Source: JASTVH01 sp042862465
GTDB lineage: Bacteria; Pseudomonadota; Gammaproteobacteria; Pseudomonadales; Oleiphilaceae
Assembly (NCBI GenBank): GCA_042862465.1
Contig: JASTVH010000009.1
Coordinates: 124,001 to 188,000, forward strand
Direction of reading: 5' to 3'
DNA length: 64,000 nt
The notes under the pieces are model-generated. The model saw only the letters and a program-made list of their open reading frames with translations, had not been told where the DNA came from and did no database searches. Both the position numbers and the translations under genes were made by a program. Shown here in pieces: positions 25,106-33,646 of the stretch (within the stretch, counting starts at the first letter, position 1; each line of letters starts with the position of its first letter).

Positions 25106-26368
25106 ATGACTATCGCAACCGATACCCTGCCCCGCCGCATTCTCGCCGGTTCGCAAATGCTGCTGGTCGCCTTCGGAGCCCTGGTGCTGATGCCACTGAT
25201 CACCGGCCTGGATCCCAACGTCGCCCTGTTTACCGCCGGCCTGGGCACCTTACTCTTTCAATTGGTGACCGGACGTCAGGTGCCGGTGTTCCTGGCTTCC
25301 TCCTTTGCCTTTATCGCCCCTATCATCGCCGCCAAAGGCCAGTTCGGCCTCAGCGCCACCATGGGCGGCCTGGTGGCGGCGGGCGCCCTGTATGTGGTAC
25401 TCAGCGCCCTGGTGAAGCTCAAGGGGACCGATTTTCTCGACCGCCTGTTGCCCCCGGTGGTGATCGGCCCGGTCATTATGGTGATCGGCCTGGGGCTGGC
25501 GCCAGTGGCGGCCAATATGGCCATGGGCAAGACCGGGGATGGCTCGGCAGAGTTGGTGCCCTACGGCACCGCACTACTGATTTCACTATCCTCTCTGGCG
25601 GTTACATTACTGGTTGCGGTACTGGGCAAGGGGATTTTCAGGCTGGTTCCGATTCTGTTCGGGGTCATCGCCGGCTACACCCTCAGTGCTCTGACCGGCG
25701 TCGTGGACACCCAGGCCATCAGTGATGCCGCCTGGCTGGCCGTCCCCAACTTTGTTGCCCCCACCTTCGAGTGGGCCGCCATACTCTTCATGCTGCCGGT
25801 GGCCATCGCCCCGGCCGTGGAGCATATCGGCGATGTCCTGGCCATTGGCACCGTCACTGGCCGCAACTACATCAAAAAGCCTGGCCTCCACCGTACGCTG
25901 CTAGGCGACGGTATCGCCACTTCCACCGCAGCCTTCCTGGGCGGCCCGCCCAACACCACCTATTCGGAAGTCACCGGTGCGGTCATGCTGACCCGCAATT
26001 TCGACCCGCGCGTCATGACCTGGGCCGCCGTCTTTGCCGTAGCCCTGGCCTTCATCGGCAAGTTCGGCGCCGCGCTGCAAACCATACCGGCACCCGTCAT
26101 GGGCGGCATCCTCTGTCTGCTGTTCGGCTCGATTGCGGTGGTGGGCCTGAATACCCTGATCTACCATCGTGTTGACCTGTCCGAGTCGCGCAACCTGGCC
26201 ATCGTCGGCGTCACCCTGGTGTTCGGAATCGGCGGCATGGTGATCGGACACGGTTCCTGGGGCATGGAAGGCATCGCCCTGGCAAGCCTGACCGCCATTC
26301 TTCTGAACCTGCTGCTGCCGGGCAATGCTGGCTGGCGGAGAGAGGAAGAGGCAGCCACCGAAATCTGA
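25106..26368 (+). CDS. uraA: uracil permease (NCS2 family)
   Basis: Inner-membrane uracil:proton symporter of 420 residues with 12-14 hydrophobic segments. NCS2 features include the early VPVFLASSFAFIAP segment, APAVEHIGDVLAIG in the substrate region (E and H as in UraA), and GGPPNTTYSEVTGAVMLTR. It is cotranscribed with upp (2-base gap), which sets the substrate assignment. A stem-loop follows the stop. Confidence 0.95.
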   Translation: MTIATDTLPRRILAGSQMLLVAFGALVLMPLITGLDPNVALFTAGLGTLLFQLVTGRQVPVFLASSFAFIAPIIAAKGQFGLSATMGGLVAAGALYVVLSALVKLKGTDFLDRLLPPVVIGPVIMVIGLGLAPVAANMAMGKTGDGSAELVPYGTALLISLSSLAVTLLVAVLGKGIFRLVPILFGVIAGYTLSALTGVVDTQAISDAAWLAVPNFVAPTFEWAAILFMLPVAIAPAVEHIGDVLAIGTVTGRNYIKKPGLHRTLLGDGIATSTAAFLGGPPNTTYSEVTGAVMLTRNFDPRVMTWAAVFAVALAFIGKFGAALQTIPAPVMGGILCLLFGSIAVVGLNTLIYHRVDLSESRNLAIVGVTLVFGIGGMVIGHGSWGMEGIALASLTAILLNLLLPGNAGWRREEEAATEI

Positions 26369-26374
26369 CGGCGA

Positions 26375-26401
26375 GGCGTCCGACCCATGGCGTCGGACGC
26401 C
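26375..26401. terminator. stem-loop between convergent uraA and folA
   Basis: A perfect 10-base-pair stem GGCGTCCGAC (26375-26384) / GTCGGACGCC (26392-26401) with a 7-base loop follows the uraA stop by 6 bases and is followed by TTCT. It probably ends transcription of uraA, and may also serve folA from the other side. The arm contains the GTCGGAC heptamer seen in the 34349-34369 repeat. Confidence 0.6.
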
Positions 26402-26434
26402 TTCTGCCACGCAGCGGGGAGCCCCGGTAGGGCT

Positions 26435-26947
26435 CTAGGTGCGTCGTTCGAAGATAAGAAAACTGTAGGGATAAGGATTGTTCTCGCTGGCATCATGGTC
26501 TTCGCGAGCCACCTCTTCCCACTCCTTCCAGTTAACCAGCGGGAAATAGGCATCGCCTTCAACCTCGGCATGCACCTGCGTCACATAGAGGCGATCCATG
26601 CGCGGCAATACCGCGTGGTAGATTTCTCCGCCCCCGATCACGACCAGTTCCTCGGTGCCGTCGATGGTGGCCTGATCTTCGGCCCGCTCGAAGGCCGCAT
26701 CGATATCCCCGACCACCGCCACCCCATCGCGGGACCACTCCGGATCGCGGGTGACCACGATATTGGTCCGCCCCGGCAAAGGCCGGCCAATGGACTCAAA
26801 GGTCTTGCGACCCATGATGATCGGCTTGCCCGTGGTGGTGCGCTTGAAGTAGCGCAGGTCTTCCGGCAGGTACCAGGGCAGTTTGTTGTTGCAGCCGATG
26901 ACCCGGTTCTCGGCCATGGCCACCATCAGTGTCTTGCGAATTGTCAC
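26435..26947 (-). CDS. folA: dihydrofolate reductase
   Basis: Reduces dihydrofolate to tetrahydrofolate, regenerating the cofactor consumed by ThyA (170 residues). Motifs are VAMAENRVIGCNNKLPWYLPEDLRYF (Met20-loop region), GKPIIMGRKTFESIGRPLPGR and VVIGGGEIYHAVL. The GTG at 26947 has GGAGG eight bases upstream and gives a normal N-terminus (MTIRKTLMVAM); an ATG at 27010 inside thyA would add an unrelated leader. The gene begins 22 bases after the thyA stop, so thyA-folA is an operon. Confidence 0.95.
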   Translation of the reverse strand: MTIRKTLMVAMAENRVIGCNNKLPWYLPEDLRYFKRTTTGKPIIMGRKTFESIGRPLPGRTNIVVTRDPEWSRDGVAVVGDIDAAFERAEDQATIDGTEELVVIGGGEIYHAVLPRMDRLYVTQVHAEVEGDAYFPLVNWKEWEEVAREDHDASENNPYPYSFLIFERRT

Positions 26948-26969
26948 AACTGAAACCTCCGTGGGCCCG

Positions 26970-27809
26970 TCAGACCGCGATGGGCGCCTTGATGGCGGGA
27001 TCGGGATCATATCCCTCGAATTCGAAGTCCTCCAGCTCGTACTCGAACAGCGTTGCCGGACGCCGGCGGATACGCAGGGTTGGTAGCGCCTTGGGCTCCC
27101 GGCGCAGCTGCTCGTAGACGATATCGTCGGTCAGGTGATTGAGATAGAGGTGGCAGTCACCGAAGGTGTGCACGAACTCCCCTACCTCCAGGTCACACTG
27201 CTGCGCGATCATATGGGTAAGCAGGCTGTAGGAGGCAATATTGAACGGCACCCCGAGGAACAGATCGGCGCTGCGCTGATAAAGCTGGCAGGACAGGCGA
27301 CCGTTAGACACGTAAAACTGGAACAGGCAGTGACAGGGCGCCAGAGCCATGCGCCCTTCCCGGGCGTTGTCCTGGGGGCCCTTGGATTCGTCCGGCAGGT
27401 CGGCCGGGTTCCAGGCCGATACGATCAGGCGGCGGGAATGGGGCTTGTTGCGGATCTGTTCCACCACCTCGCTGATCTGATCGATGGTGCTGCCATCCGG
27501 GCACGCCCAGCTGCGCCACTGCTTGCCGTAGATCGGCCCCAGATCGCCGTCTTCCAGCGCCCACTCGTTCCAGATACGCACCTTGCGCTCGCGCAGCCAC
27601 TCGTTGTTGGTGGAACCGCTGAGAAACCACAGCAGTTCCAGGATGACGCTGCGCAGATGAACCTTCTTGGTGGTCAGCAATGGAAAGCCCTGCTGCAAAT
27701 CAAACCGCAGCTGACGGCCGAACACCGAACGGGTGCCCACACCGGTCCGGTCGCCACGATCGACACCGTTATTGAGCACGTCACTCATCAAATCCAGATA
27801 CTGCTGCAT
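26970..27809 (-). CDS. thyA: thymidylate synthase
   Basis: Methylates dUMP to dTMP using methylene-tetrahydrofolate (279 residues). The catalytic cysteine is C159 in ALAPCHCLFQFYV; DRTGVGT and the dUMP-binding RSADLFLGVPFNIASY are intact. Relative to the 264-residue E. coli enzyme there is an insertion of about a dozen charged residues (PDESKGPQDNAREGRM region) just before the catalytic loop. It starts 3 bases after the lgt stop. The lgt-thyA-folA order is common in gammaproteobacteria. Confidence 0.97.
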   Translation of the reverse strand: MQQYLDLMSDVLNNGVDRGDRTGVGTRSVFGRQLRFDLQQGFPLLTTKKVHLRSVILELLWFLSGSTNNEWLRERKVRIWNEWALEDGDLGPIYGKQWRSWACPDGSTIDQISEVVEQIRNKPHSRRLIVSAWNPADLPDESKGPQDNAREGRMALAPCHCLFQFYVSNGRLSCQLYQRSADLFLGVPFNIASYSLLTHMIAQQCDLEVGEFVHTFGDCHLYLNHLTDDIVYEQLRREPKALPTLRIRRRPATLFEYELEDFEFEGYDPDPAIKAPIAV

Positions 27810-27812
27810 GAT

Positions 27813-28625
27813 TTACCCCTTCTGCGAGGATTGCATGGTGGCACCGTCACGGCGATAGGCCCAGACCATCATGATCGCGCCAGCCACAATCATCGGGGCC
27901 GACAACAGCTGCCCCATGGTCAGCCAGTGCATGGCAATGAAACCGAGCTGCGCATCCGGCTGACGGAAGAATTCCACGGTAAAGCGGAAGACCCCATAGC
28001 CCAGCAGGAAAAGGCCCGACACCGCTGCCCGCGGGCGAGGTTTGGCCGAGAACCACCAGAGCAGGATAAACAGGGCCACTCCTTCCAGCGCAAACTCATA
28101 AAGCTGGGAGGGGTGCCGGGGAATCCCGTCATGGGTGCCGGCGAAGACCATGCCCCAGGACACATCGGTGGTGCGTCCCCACAGTTCGCCGTTGATGAAA
28201 TTACCGACACGGCCGGCGCCCAGACCGATGGGCACCAGCGGCGCCACGAAATCCGCGATCTGAAAGAAAGTCCGGTTGATGTGGCGGCCATACAGGTACA
28301 TCGCCAGGATGACGCCAATCAGCCCACCGTGGAAGGACATGCCCCCGGTCCAGACCTCGAACAGCCACAGCGGATCTTCCAGAAACCGTTCGAAACCGTA
28401 GAAAAAAACATAGCCCAGCCGGCCGCCCAGAATGACCCCGAGCGCCGCATAGAAAATCAGATCGCCCATCTGCTCCTGGTTGATGGGCGACCAGGGCTTG
28501 CGGGCTCTCAGATTGCCAAGCCACCAGGCCCCCAGAAAGCCGACAAGATACATCAGACCGTACCAGTGCACCTGAAGCGGGCCAATTTCGATGGCAACGG
28601 GATCAAATTGCGGGTGTTGTAACAT
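27813..28625 (-). CDS. lgt: phosphatidylglycerol--prolipoprotein diacylglyceryl transferase
   Basis: Inner-membrane enzyme (270 residues, about seven membrane segments) that attaches diacylglycerol to lipobox cysteines such as those predicted in RlpA and LpoA here. Signatures are HWYGLMYLVGF, the essential histidine in GGMSFHGGLIG, and the Lgt signature GRVGNFINGELWGR. ATG 28625 gives the usual start (MLQHPQFDPVAI); the frame is open to 28670 without better support. First gene of lgt-thyA-folA. Confidence 0.95.
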   Translation of the reverse strand: MLQHPQFDPVAIEIGPLQVHWYGLMYLVGFLGAWWLGNLRARKPWSPINQEQMGDLIFYAALGVILGGRLGYVFFYGFERFLEDPLWLFEVWTGGMSFHGGLIGVILAMYLYGRHINRTFFQIADFVAPLVPIGLGAGRVGNFINGELWGRTTDVSWGMVFAGTHDGIPRHPSQLYEFALEGVALFILLWWFSAKPRPRAAVSGLFLLGYGVFRFTVEFFRQPDAQLGFIAMHWLTMGQLLSAPMIVAGAIMMVWAYRRDGATMQSSQKG

Positions 28626-28638
28626 GTCGGTTTTCACT

Positions 28639-29436
28639 TTAAGAAAGGATAAATCGAAGGCCCACCACAATCAGGACCACGGCAAAAATACGCTTCAGCA
28701 GCTTCGGCGACAAGCGGTGAGCCAGCCAGGCGCCAACTTTCGCAAAAGGCACACTGGTCACCACAATGCCGGCCAGTGCCGGCAGATAGACGAAGCCCGC
28801 CGACCAGGCCGGCAAACCGGCTTCGCCCCACCCCACAGCCACGTTGGAGAGCGCGCCGGCCAGGGCAATCGGCAGCCCGCAGGCTGCGGACGTACCCACC
28901 GCCTGTTGCATCCGCACGTTGCACCAGCTGAGAAATGGCACCGTGAGCGTGCCACCGCCGATACCGAAAATGGCCGACCCCCAACCGATACCGCCGCCCA
29001 CACCAACCAACCCGGCAGCCCCCGGGACGTCCCGCCCGGGTTTGGGGTCGACTCCCATCAGCATCTTCACCGCCACCACAATGGCAAATATACCGATCAG
29101 GTTTTCCAGCCCCTGACTGCTCAGCAACGAAGCCGTCCAGGCCCCCAGTGCCGCGCCGAAGACAATGCCCAGGGCCATGGGTTTGAACAGTTCCCAGCGG
29201 ACCGATTGCTTGAGGTGATGGGCACGGATGGAGCTGAGCGAAGTAAAGACGATCGTCGCCAGGGAGGTGCCGACGGCGAGGTGCGCCAGGTTAACCGCTT
29301 CAAAGCCCTGCAACTCAAAGCTGAACATCAGCACCGGGACGATGATCAGGCCACCGCCGATGCCGAACAGCCCGGCCAGGGTTCCGGCGAACGCCCCCAG
29401 CAGGACATAGAGCCCCAGTGCCGTCATAATGGTCAT
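28639..29436 (-). CDS. TSUP/TauE-SafE family membrane transporter
   Basis: A 265-residue protein with about eight hydrophobic segments in two repeated halves, each with the TSUP glycine motif: AGLFGIGGGLIIVPVLM near the N-terminus and SAIFGIGGGTLTVPFL in the second half. TSUP proteins export sulfite, sulfoacetate or other small anions; the substrate here is not deducible. It lies 13 bases upstream of lgt on the same strand. Two ATGs (29436, 29427) are possible starts. Confidence 0.85.
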   Translation of the reverse strand: MTIMTALGLYVLLGAFAGTLAGLFGIGGGLIIVPVLMFSFELQGFEAVNLAHLAVGTSLATIVFTSLSSIRAHHLKQSVRWELFKPMALGIVFGAALGAWTASLLSSQGLENLIGIFAIVVAVKMLMGVDPKPGRDVPGAAGLVGVGGGIGWGSAIFGIGGGTLTVPFLSWCNVRMQQAVGTSAACGLPIALAGALSNVAVGWGEAGLPAWSAGFVYLPALAGIVVTSVPFAKVGAWLAHRLSPKLLKRIFAVVLIVVGLRFILS

Positions 29437-29526
29437 CGCGAATCACTACCCGGATCATTTTCGATGGCATCGTATGATACACAACCCGCCATACGATTCC
29501 ATGACAGCCGCAGGGGAACCGATTGA

Positions 29527-30285
29527 ATGTGCCTGATCCTTTTGGCAATCGACCGACATCCCGACTACCCCGTCGTCCTCGCCGCCAACCGGGACGAATT
29601 TCATGCCCGTCCTACCGCCGCCATGCACTGGTGGCCGGACCAGCCCATTCTGGCAGGCCAGGATCTGCAATCGGGCGGCACCTGGCTCGGCTTTAAGCGC
29701 TCCGGGCAGGTAGCCACCGTCACCAACTTCCGCTCCGGCCAGCCGGAAAAGGCCCGCCTCTCGCGCGGCACCTTGCCGCTGCAGCTTCTGGCAAGTGCGG
29801 ACACAGAAAGCGAAACCCGGACGATTCACCAGCGCCGAAGCGAATTCGGCGGCTTCAACCTGTTGGCAAGTGCCGGTGACCACTGGGTCTACACGGGCAG
29901 CGAGGATCCGGTTCCCCTGCGGCGCCTCTACCGCGGCATCTACGGATTGAGCAATGGCCTGCTTCAGGCCCCGTGGCCCAAGGTACTGCGAGGCCAGCGG
30001 GGCCTTGCAAGATGCCTGGAAGCGCCGCACCCCTACCACGACACGCTGCTGGCCCTGCTGGCCGACGAGGAGAAAGCCGCTCACGAGCACCTGCCGGACA
30101 CGGGTGTCGGGCCGGAAATCGAACGTTTTCTCTCGTCACTGTTCATCCGTAGCCCCGAGTACGGCACGCGAGCAAGCACCGTGGCCACCTGCGACCGTCG
30201 CGGGCATTGGGTCGTGACCGAACAATGTTACGGTCCCAACGGAGCGCCCGGGGAACGCAACCGCTTCGAGTGGGACTCGCAATGA
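29527..30285 (+). CDS. TANGO2/NRDE family protein
   Basis: A 252-residue Ntn-like protein with the family start MCLILLAID and the NRDE motif AANRDEFHARPT followed by LQSGGTWLGF and VTNFRSG. Bacterial and eukaryotic members share this fold; human TANGO2 affects haem and lipid handling, but the bacterial role is unsettled. AGGGGA lies before the ATG. It diverges from the TSUP gene and precedes xseB by 97 bases. Confidence 0.85.
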   Translation: MCLILLAIDRHPDYPVVLAANRDEFHARPTAAMHWWPDQPILAGQDLQSGGTWLGFKRSGQVATVTNFRSGQPEKARLSRGTLPLQLLASADTESETRTIHQRRSEFGGFNLLASAGDHWVYTGSEDPVPLRRLYRGIYGLSNGLLQAPWPKVLRGQRGLARCLEAPHPYHDTLLALLADEEKAAHEHLPDTGVGPEIERFLSSLFIRSPEYGTRASTVATCDRRGHWVVTEQCYGPNGAPGERNRFEWDSQ

Positions 30286-30315
30286 CCAAATCCGCAAGGA
30301 AAGCGCGGGCAGCTC

Positions 30316-30324
30316 TGGTATACT
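30316..30324 (+). promoter_or_regulatory. extended -10 promoter candidate for xseB-ispA
   Basis: TGGTATACT (extended -10, TATACT) lies 58 bases before the xseB ATG in the gap after the TANGO2-family gene. A clear -35 is absent. Confidence 0.45.
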
Positions 30325-30382
30325 CGCCCCGTAAAATGACGCGCCTGCAAGTGCCGTACTAACCACCCAATCGTGAGCGATC

Positions 30383-30643
30383 ATGACCGAGGAAAAGAAC
30401 CCCCAATCCCTGGCCGATTTTGAAACCTCCCTGGAGGAACTGGAATCGCTGGTTCGCAAGCTGGAACAGGGCGAGCTGTCGCTGGAAGACTCATTGGCCG
30501 CCTTTGAGAAAGGCGTACGGCTGACTCGCAGCTGTCAGCAGGCCCTCAAGTCGGCAGAACAACGGGTGCAAAAGGTGGTGGAACAGGAAAACGGCGAATT
30601 CGACGTCACACCGTTCAAAGACGAGGGTGCAGACGGCGAATGA
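30383..30643 (+). CDS. xseB: exodeoxyribonuclease VII small subunit
   Basis: Small helical subunit (86 residues) that binds XseA to form the single-strand-specific exonuclease VII. Recognised by FETSLEELESLVRKLEQGEL and SLEDSLAAFEKGVRLTRSCQ, with a charged C-terminal tail. Its stop overlaps the ispA ATG by four bases (ATGA), the usual xseB-ispA arrangement. xseA is not in the window. Confidence 0.96.
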   Translation: MTEEKNPQSLADFETSLEELESLVRKLEQGELSLEDSLAAFEKGVRLTRSCQQALKSAEQRVQKVVEQENGEFDVTPFKDEGADGE

Positions 30644-31524
30644 CCACGCACGACCTGCTGGCCCGGCTTCGCAGCCAGACCAATGGTGCCCTGGAGCGGC
30701 TTTTTGAGCGCCTTCCCGTGGCGGATGAACGCCTGCACGAGGCCATGCGCTACAGCGTCCTGGGCGGCGGCAAACGTCTGCGCGCGGCCCTGGTGCTGGC
30801 CACGGCGGAGGCCTTCGGCGCCGACGACGGTCAGGCGGAAGCGCCGGCCTCTGCGGTCGAGCTGATCCACGCCTATTCCCTCATCCATGACGATCTGCCG
30901 GCCATGGATGACGACGACCTGCGTCGCGGCCAGCCGACCTGCCATATCGCATTCGGCGAAGCACCGGCCATTCTGGCGGGCGATGCCCTGCAGGCCCTGG
31001 CCTTTGAACTGCTGACGGAGGCACCCGGTGTGGCGGCACCGCAGCGGCTGGCCATGGTCCGCGAGCTGAGTCGCGCCAGTGGTGCCGATGGTATGGTCGG
31101 CGGCCAGATGCTGGATCTCGCCGCCGCCGGCCAGGCTTTCACGCGCGAGCACCTTGAGCGCATACACCGCAAGAAAACCGGCGCCCTCATCGAGGCCAGC
31201 CTGATTCTGGGGGCCCTGAGTGCCCCGGTATCCCAAGAGACGGACCTGACCGCGCTGAGACGCTTCGGGCGCTTGATAGGACTGGCCTTTCAGGTTCAGG
31301 ATGACATTCTGGATGTGGAAGCCTCCACCGAAGTATTGGGGAAGCAGCAGGGCGCGGATGCCGAGCGCGGCAAGGCGACCTATCCCGCCCTCATGGGGCT
31401 TGAGGCGGCCCGGGACTATCTCGGTACATTGTTCGACGAGGCTTGCCAGGCCCTGGATGCTTTATCGGTTCCGGACCAGCACTTGCAGGAACTCGCCCAA
31501 TTCATTATCGGCCGCGATTATTGA
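30640..31524 (+). CDS. ispA: (2E,6E)-farnesyl diphosphate synthase
   Basis: Trans-prenyltransferase (294 residues) making FPP, precursor of undecaprenyl phosphate and ubiquinone. It has GGGKRLRAALVLATAEAFG, the first aspartate-rich motif DDLPAMDDDDLRRG and the second motif FQVQDDILDVEAST. ATG overlaps xseB. dxs lies 64 bases downstream, so the first pathway enzyme and a late one are clustered. Confidence 0.96.
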   Translation: MTTHDLLARLRSQTNGALERLFERLPVADERLHEAMRYSVLGGGKRLRAALVLATAEAFGADDGQAEAPASAVELIHAYSLIHDDLPAMDDDDLRRGQPTCHIAFGEAPAILAGDALQALAFELLTEAPGVAAPQRLAMVRELSRASGADGMVGGQMLDLAAAGQAFTREHLERIHRKKTGALIEASLILGALSAPVSQETDLTALRRFGRLIGLAFQVQDDILDVEASTEVLGKQQGADAERGKATYPALMGLEAARDYLGTLFDEACQALDALSVPDQHLQELAQFIIGRDY

Positions 31525-31557
31525 CGAGTCTTCTTAGCTCCAGAGCGGGGCTTTCCT

Positions 31558-31563
31558 TATAAT
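31558..31563 (+). promoter_or_regulatory. consensus -10 box before dxs
   Basis: A perfect TATAAT lies 25 bases before the dxs ATG, with a weak TTAGCT at 31534-31539 (18-base spacer). dxs may therefore be transcribed separately from xseB-ispA. Confidence 0.45.
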
Positions 31564-31588
31564 AGGCCGACAGCTCGACAGACTACGA

Positions 31589-33541
31589 ATGAACCGGATG
31601 CAAGAAACCTACGTTTTCCAGGAAATACCTCAAAGGCGCCCGAATACGCCCTTGCTGGACCGAATCACCGCACCGGAGGACCTGCGCCGGGTGGATCCCG
31701 ACCTGTTGCCGGCGCTTGCCCGGGAGCTGCGGTCGTATCTGCTGTGGTCGGTGGGCCAGTCAGGGGGGCATTTCGGAGCGGGCCTGGGTGTCATCGAGCT
31801 GACCCTGGCGCTGCACTATGTATTCGACACGCCGGAGGACCGTCTGGTCTGGGACGTAGGGCATCAGGCCTACCCGCACAAGATTCTGACCGGCCGACGT
31901 GACCAGCTCGGCACGATCCGCAAGAAAGACGGCCTGGCCGGCTTCCCCAAGCGCGGTGAAAGCCCCTACGACACCTTCGGCGTCGGGCATTCCAGCACCT
32001 CCATCAGTGCCGCCCTGGGCATGGCCCTGGCCGCACGCATGCAGCACCAGCGCCGGCGTAGCATTGCCGTCATTGGTGACGGTGCCATGACCGCCGGCAT
32101 GGCATTCGAGGCCCTGAACCACGCCGGCCATGTGCGGGCCGATCTGCTCGTGGTGCTGAACGACAATGACATGTCCATCTCCCAGAATGTGGGCGGACTG
32201 TCCAACTACTTCGCCAAACTGCTCGCCAGCCGCACCTATCACCAGGTTCGCGACAGCGGCAAGCGGGTACTGGAAAGCGCCCCCGGCCTGCGGGAACTGG
32301 CCCGCCGGACCGAAGAACACTTCAAGGGCATGATTTCACCCAGCACCCTGTTTGAAGAGCTGGGATTCAACTACATCGGTCCCATCGACGGCCATGACGT
32401 GCCGCTGCTGCTGGAAACCCTGGAGAACATCCGCGACCTGTCCGGTCCGCAGTTCCTGCACGTGGTCACCAAGAAGGGCAAGGGTTTCGCCCCGGCCGAG
32501 GCCGATCCCATTGGCTACCACGCCATCAACAAGATCGAACCGGAACCGCCCCTCAAACCGGCCCAGCCGAGCGTACCCAAGGCCAAAAAGCCCAAGTATT
32601 CCAACATCTTCGGGCAATGGCTGTGCGACATGGCCGAACAGGACGAGCGGCTGGTGGGCATTACGCCAGCCATGCGGGAGGGCTCTGATCTGGTCGCCTT
32701 CTCCGAGCGTTTCCCGGACCGTTACTACGACGTTGCCATCGCCGAGCAGCATGCGGTGACTCTGGCGGCCGGGCTGGCCTGCGACGGGGCCAAACCGGTG
32801 GTGGCCATCTACTCCACCTTTCTGCAGCGGGCCTACGACCAGCTGATCCACGACGTGGCCATCCAGAATCTGGATGTGCTCTTCGCCATCGACCGCGCCG
32901 GCCTAGTGGGTGCCGACGGCCCCACCCATGGCGGCACCTTCGATCTCAGTTACCTGCGTTGCATCCCCAACATGGTGGTCATGGCGCCGTCGGACGAAAA
33001 CGAAACCCGACAGATGCTCTACACCGGCCACTGTCACGACGGACCGGCGGCGGTGCGCTATCCGCGCGGCACCGGTCCGGGCACCCCGATCGCCGCCGAG
33101 ATGCAGGCCCTGGAAATCGGCAAGGGGCGCGTGGTCCGCGAGGGCAGCCAGGTTGCAATCCTGGCCTTCGGCTCCCCCCTTAGCGCGGCACATCCGGTGG
33201 CCGAGGAGCTGGGCGCGACCCTGGTGGACATGCGCTTTGTGAAGCCGCTGGATGCCGACCTGATCCTGCAGCTGGCGAAGAGCCACGACCTTCTGGTGAC
33301 GCTGGAAGAAAACGCCGTTATGGGCGGCGCTGGCAGTGGCGTCTGCGAAGTGCTGAACGAAGCCGGCCTGACCGTGGATACCCTGCAACTGGGCATTCCC
33401 GACCGCTTTATTGATCACGCCAAGCCGGAGGAGCAGCAGGCCGAGTGCGGGCTGGATACGCCGGGGATTCGTGAGGCGATTGATAAGCGTCTGGCACTGC
33501 GGCACAAGGCGGCTGATTTGAAGGTGGCGCAGCAATCGTAA
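31589..33541 (+). CDS. dxs: 1-deoxy-D-xylulose-5-phosphate synthase
   Basis: Thiamine-diphosphate enzyme that condenses pyruvate and glyceraldehyde 3-phosphate, opening the methylerythritol phosphate pathway. The 650-residue product shows WDVGHQAYPHKILTGR, HSSTSISAALGMA, the ThDP motif GDGAMTAGMAFEALNHAG, and the C-terminal DIAEQHAVTLAAG-type segment with YSTFLQRAYDQL. Length is slightly over the usual 620. Together with ispA it supplies isoprenoids for the lipid II carrier used by MraY and MurG further along the window. Confidence 0.97.
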   Translation: MNRMQETYVFQEIPQRRPNTPLLDRITAPEDLRRVDPDLLPALARELRSYLLWSVGQSGGHFGAGLGVIELTLALHYVFDTPEDRLVWDVGHQAYPHKILTGRRDQLGTIRKKDGLAGFPKRGESPYDTFGVGHSSTSISAALGMALAARMQHQRRRSIAVIGDGAMTAGMAFEALNHAGHVRADLLVVLNDNDMSISQNVGGLSNYFAKLLASRTYHQVRDSGKRVLESAPGLRELARRTEEHFKGMISPSTLFEELGFNYIGPIDGHDVPLLLETLENIRDLSGPQFLHVVTKKGKGFAPAEADPIGYHAINKIEPEPPLKPAQPSVPKAKKPKYSNIFGQWLCDMAEQDERLVGITPAMREGSDLVAFSERFPDRYYDVAIAEQHAVTLAAGLACDGAKPVVAIYSTFLQRAYDQLIHDVAIQNLDVLFAIDRAGLVGADGPTHGGTFDLSYLRCIPNMVVMAPSDENETRQMLYTGHCHDGPAAVRYPRGTGPGTPIAAEMQALEIGKGRVVREGSQVAILAFGSPLSAAHPVAEELGATLVDMRFVKPLDADLILQLAKSHDLLVTLEENAVMGGAGSGVCEVLNEAGLTVDTLQLGIPDRFIDHAKPEEQQAECGLDTPGIREAIDKRLALRHKAADLKVAQQS

Positions 33542-33556
33542 GCGCCGGAACAGGCT

Positions 33557-33632
33557 GGTTTGGCTGAGCGTACGAAGCCCGGTATTGCTTTGCCAATCAG
33601 GGTGTTGGGCTTCCTTCGTCAGCCCAACCTAC
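33557..33632. repeat. paired GTAGGTTGGGCT-type dispersed repeats facing each other
   Basis: Just after dxs, GGTTTGGCTGAGCGTACGAA (start 33557, running to about 33586) is a degenerate copy of the widespread gammaproteobacterial repeat GTAGGTTGGGCTGAGC..GAAGCCCAACA. A second copy in inverted orientation occupies 33603-33632, with its own stem GTTGGGCT (33604-33611)/AGCCCAAC (33621-33628). It lies between convergent dxs and ribA and could also act as a terminator. Confidence 0.65.
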
Positions 33633-33646
33633 CGATCTCGGTTCGT

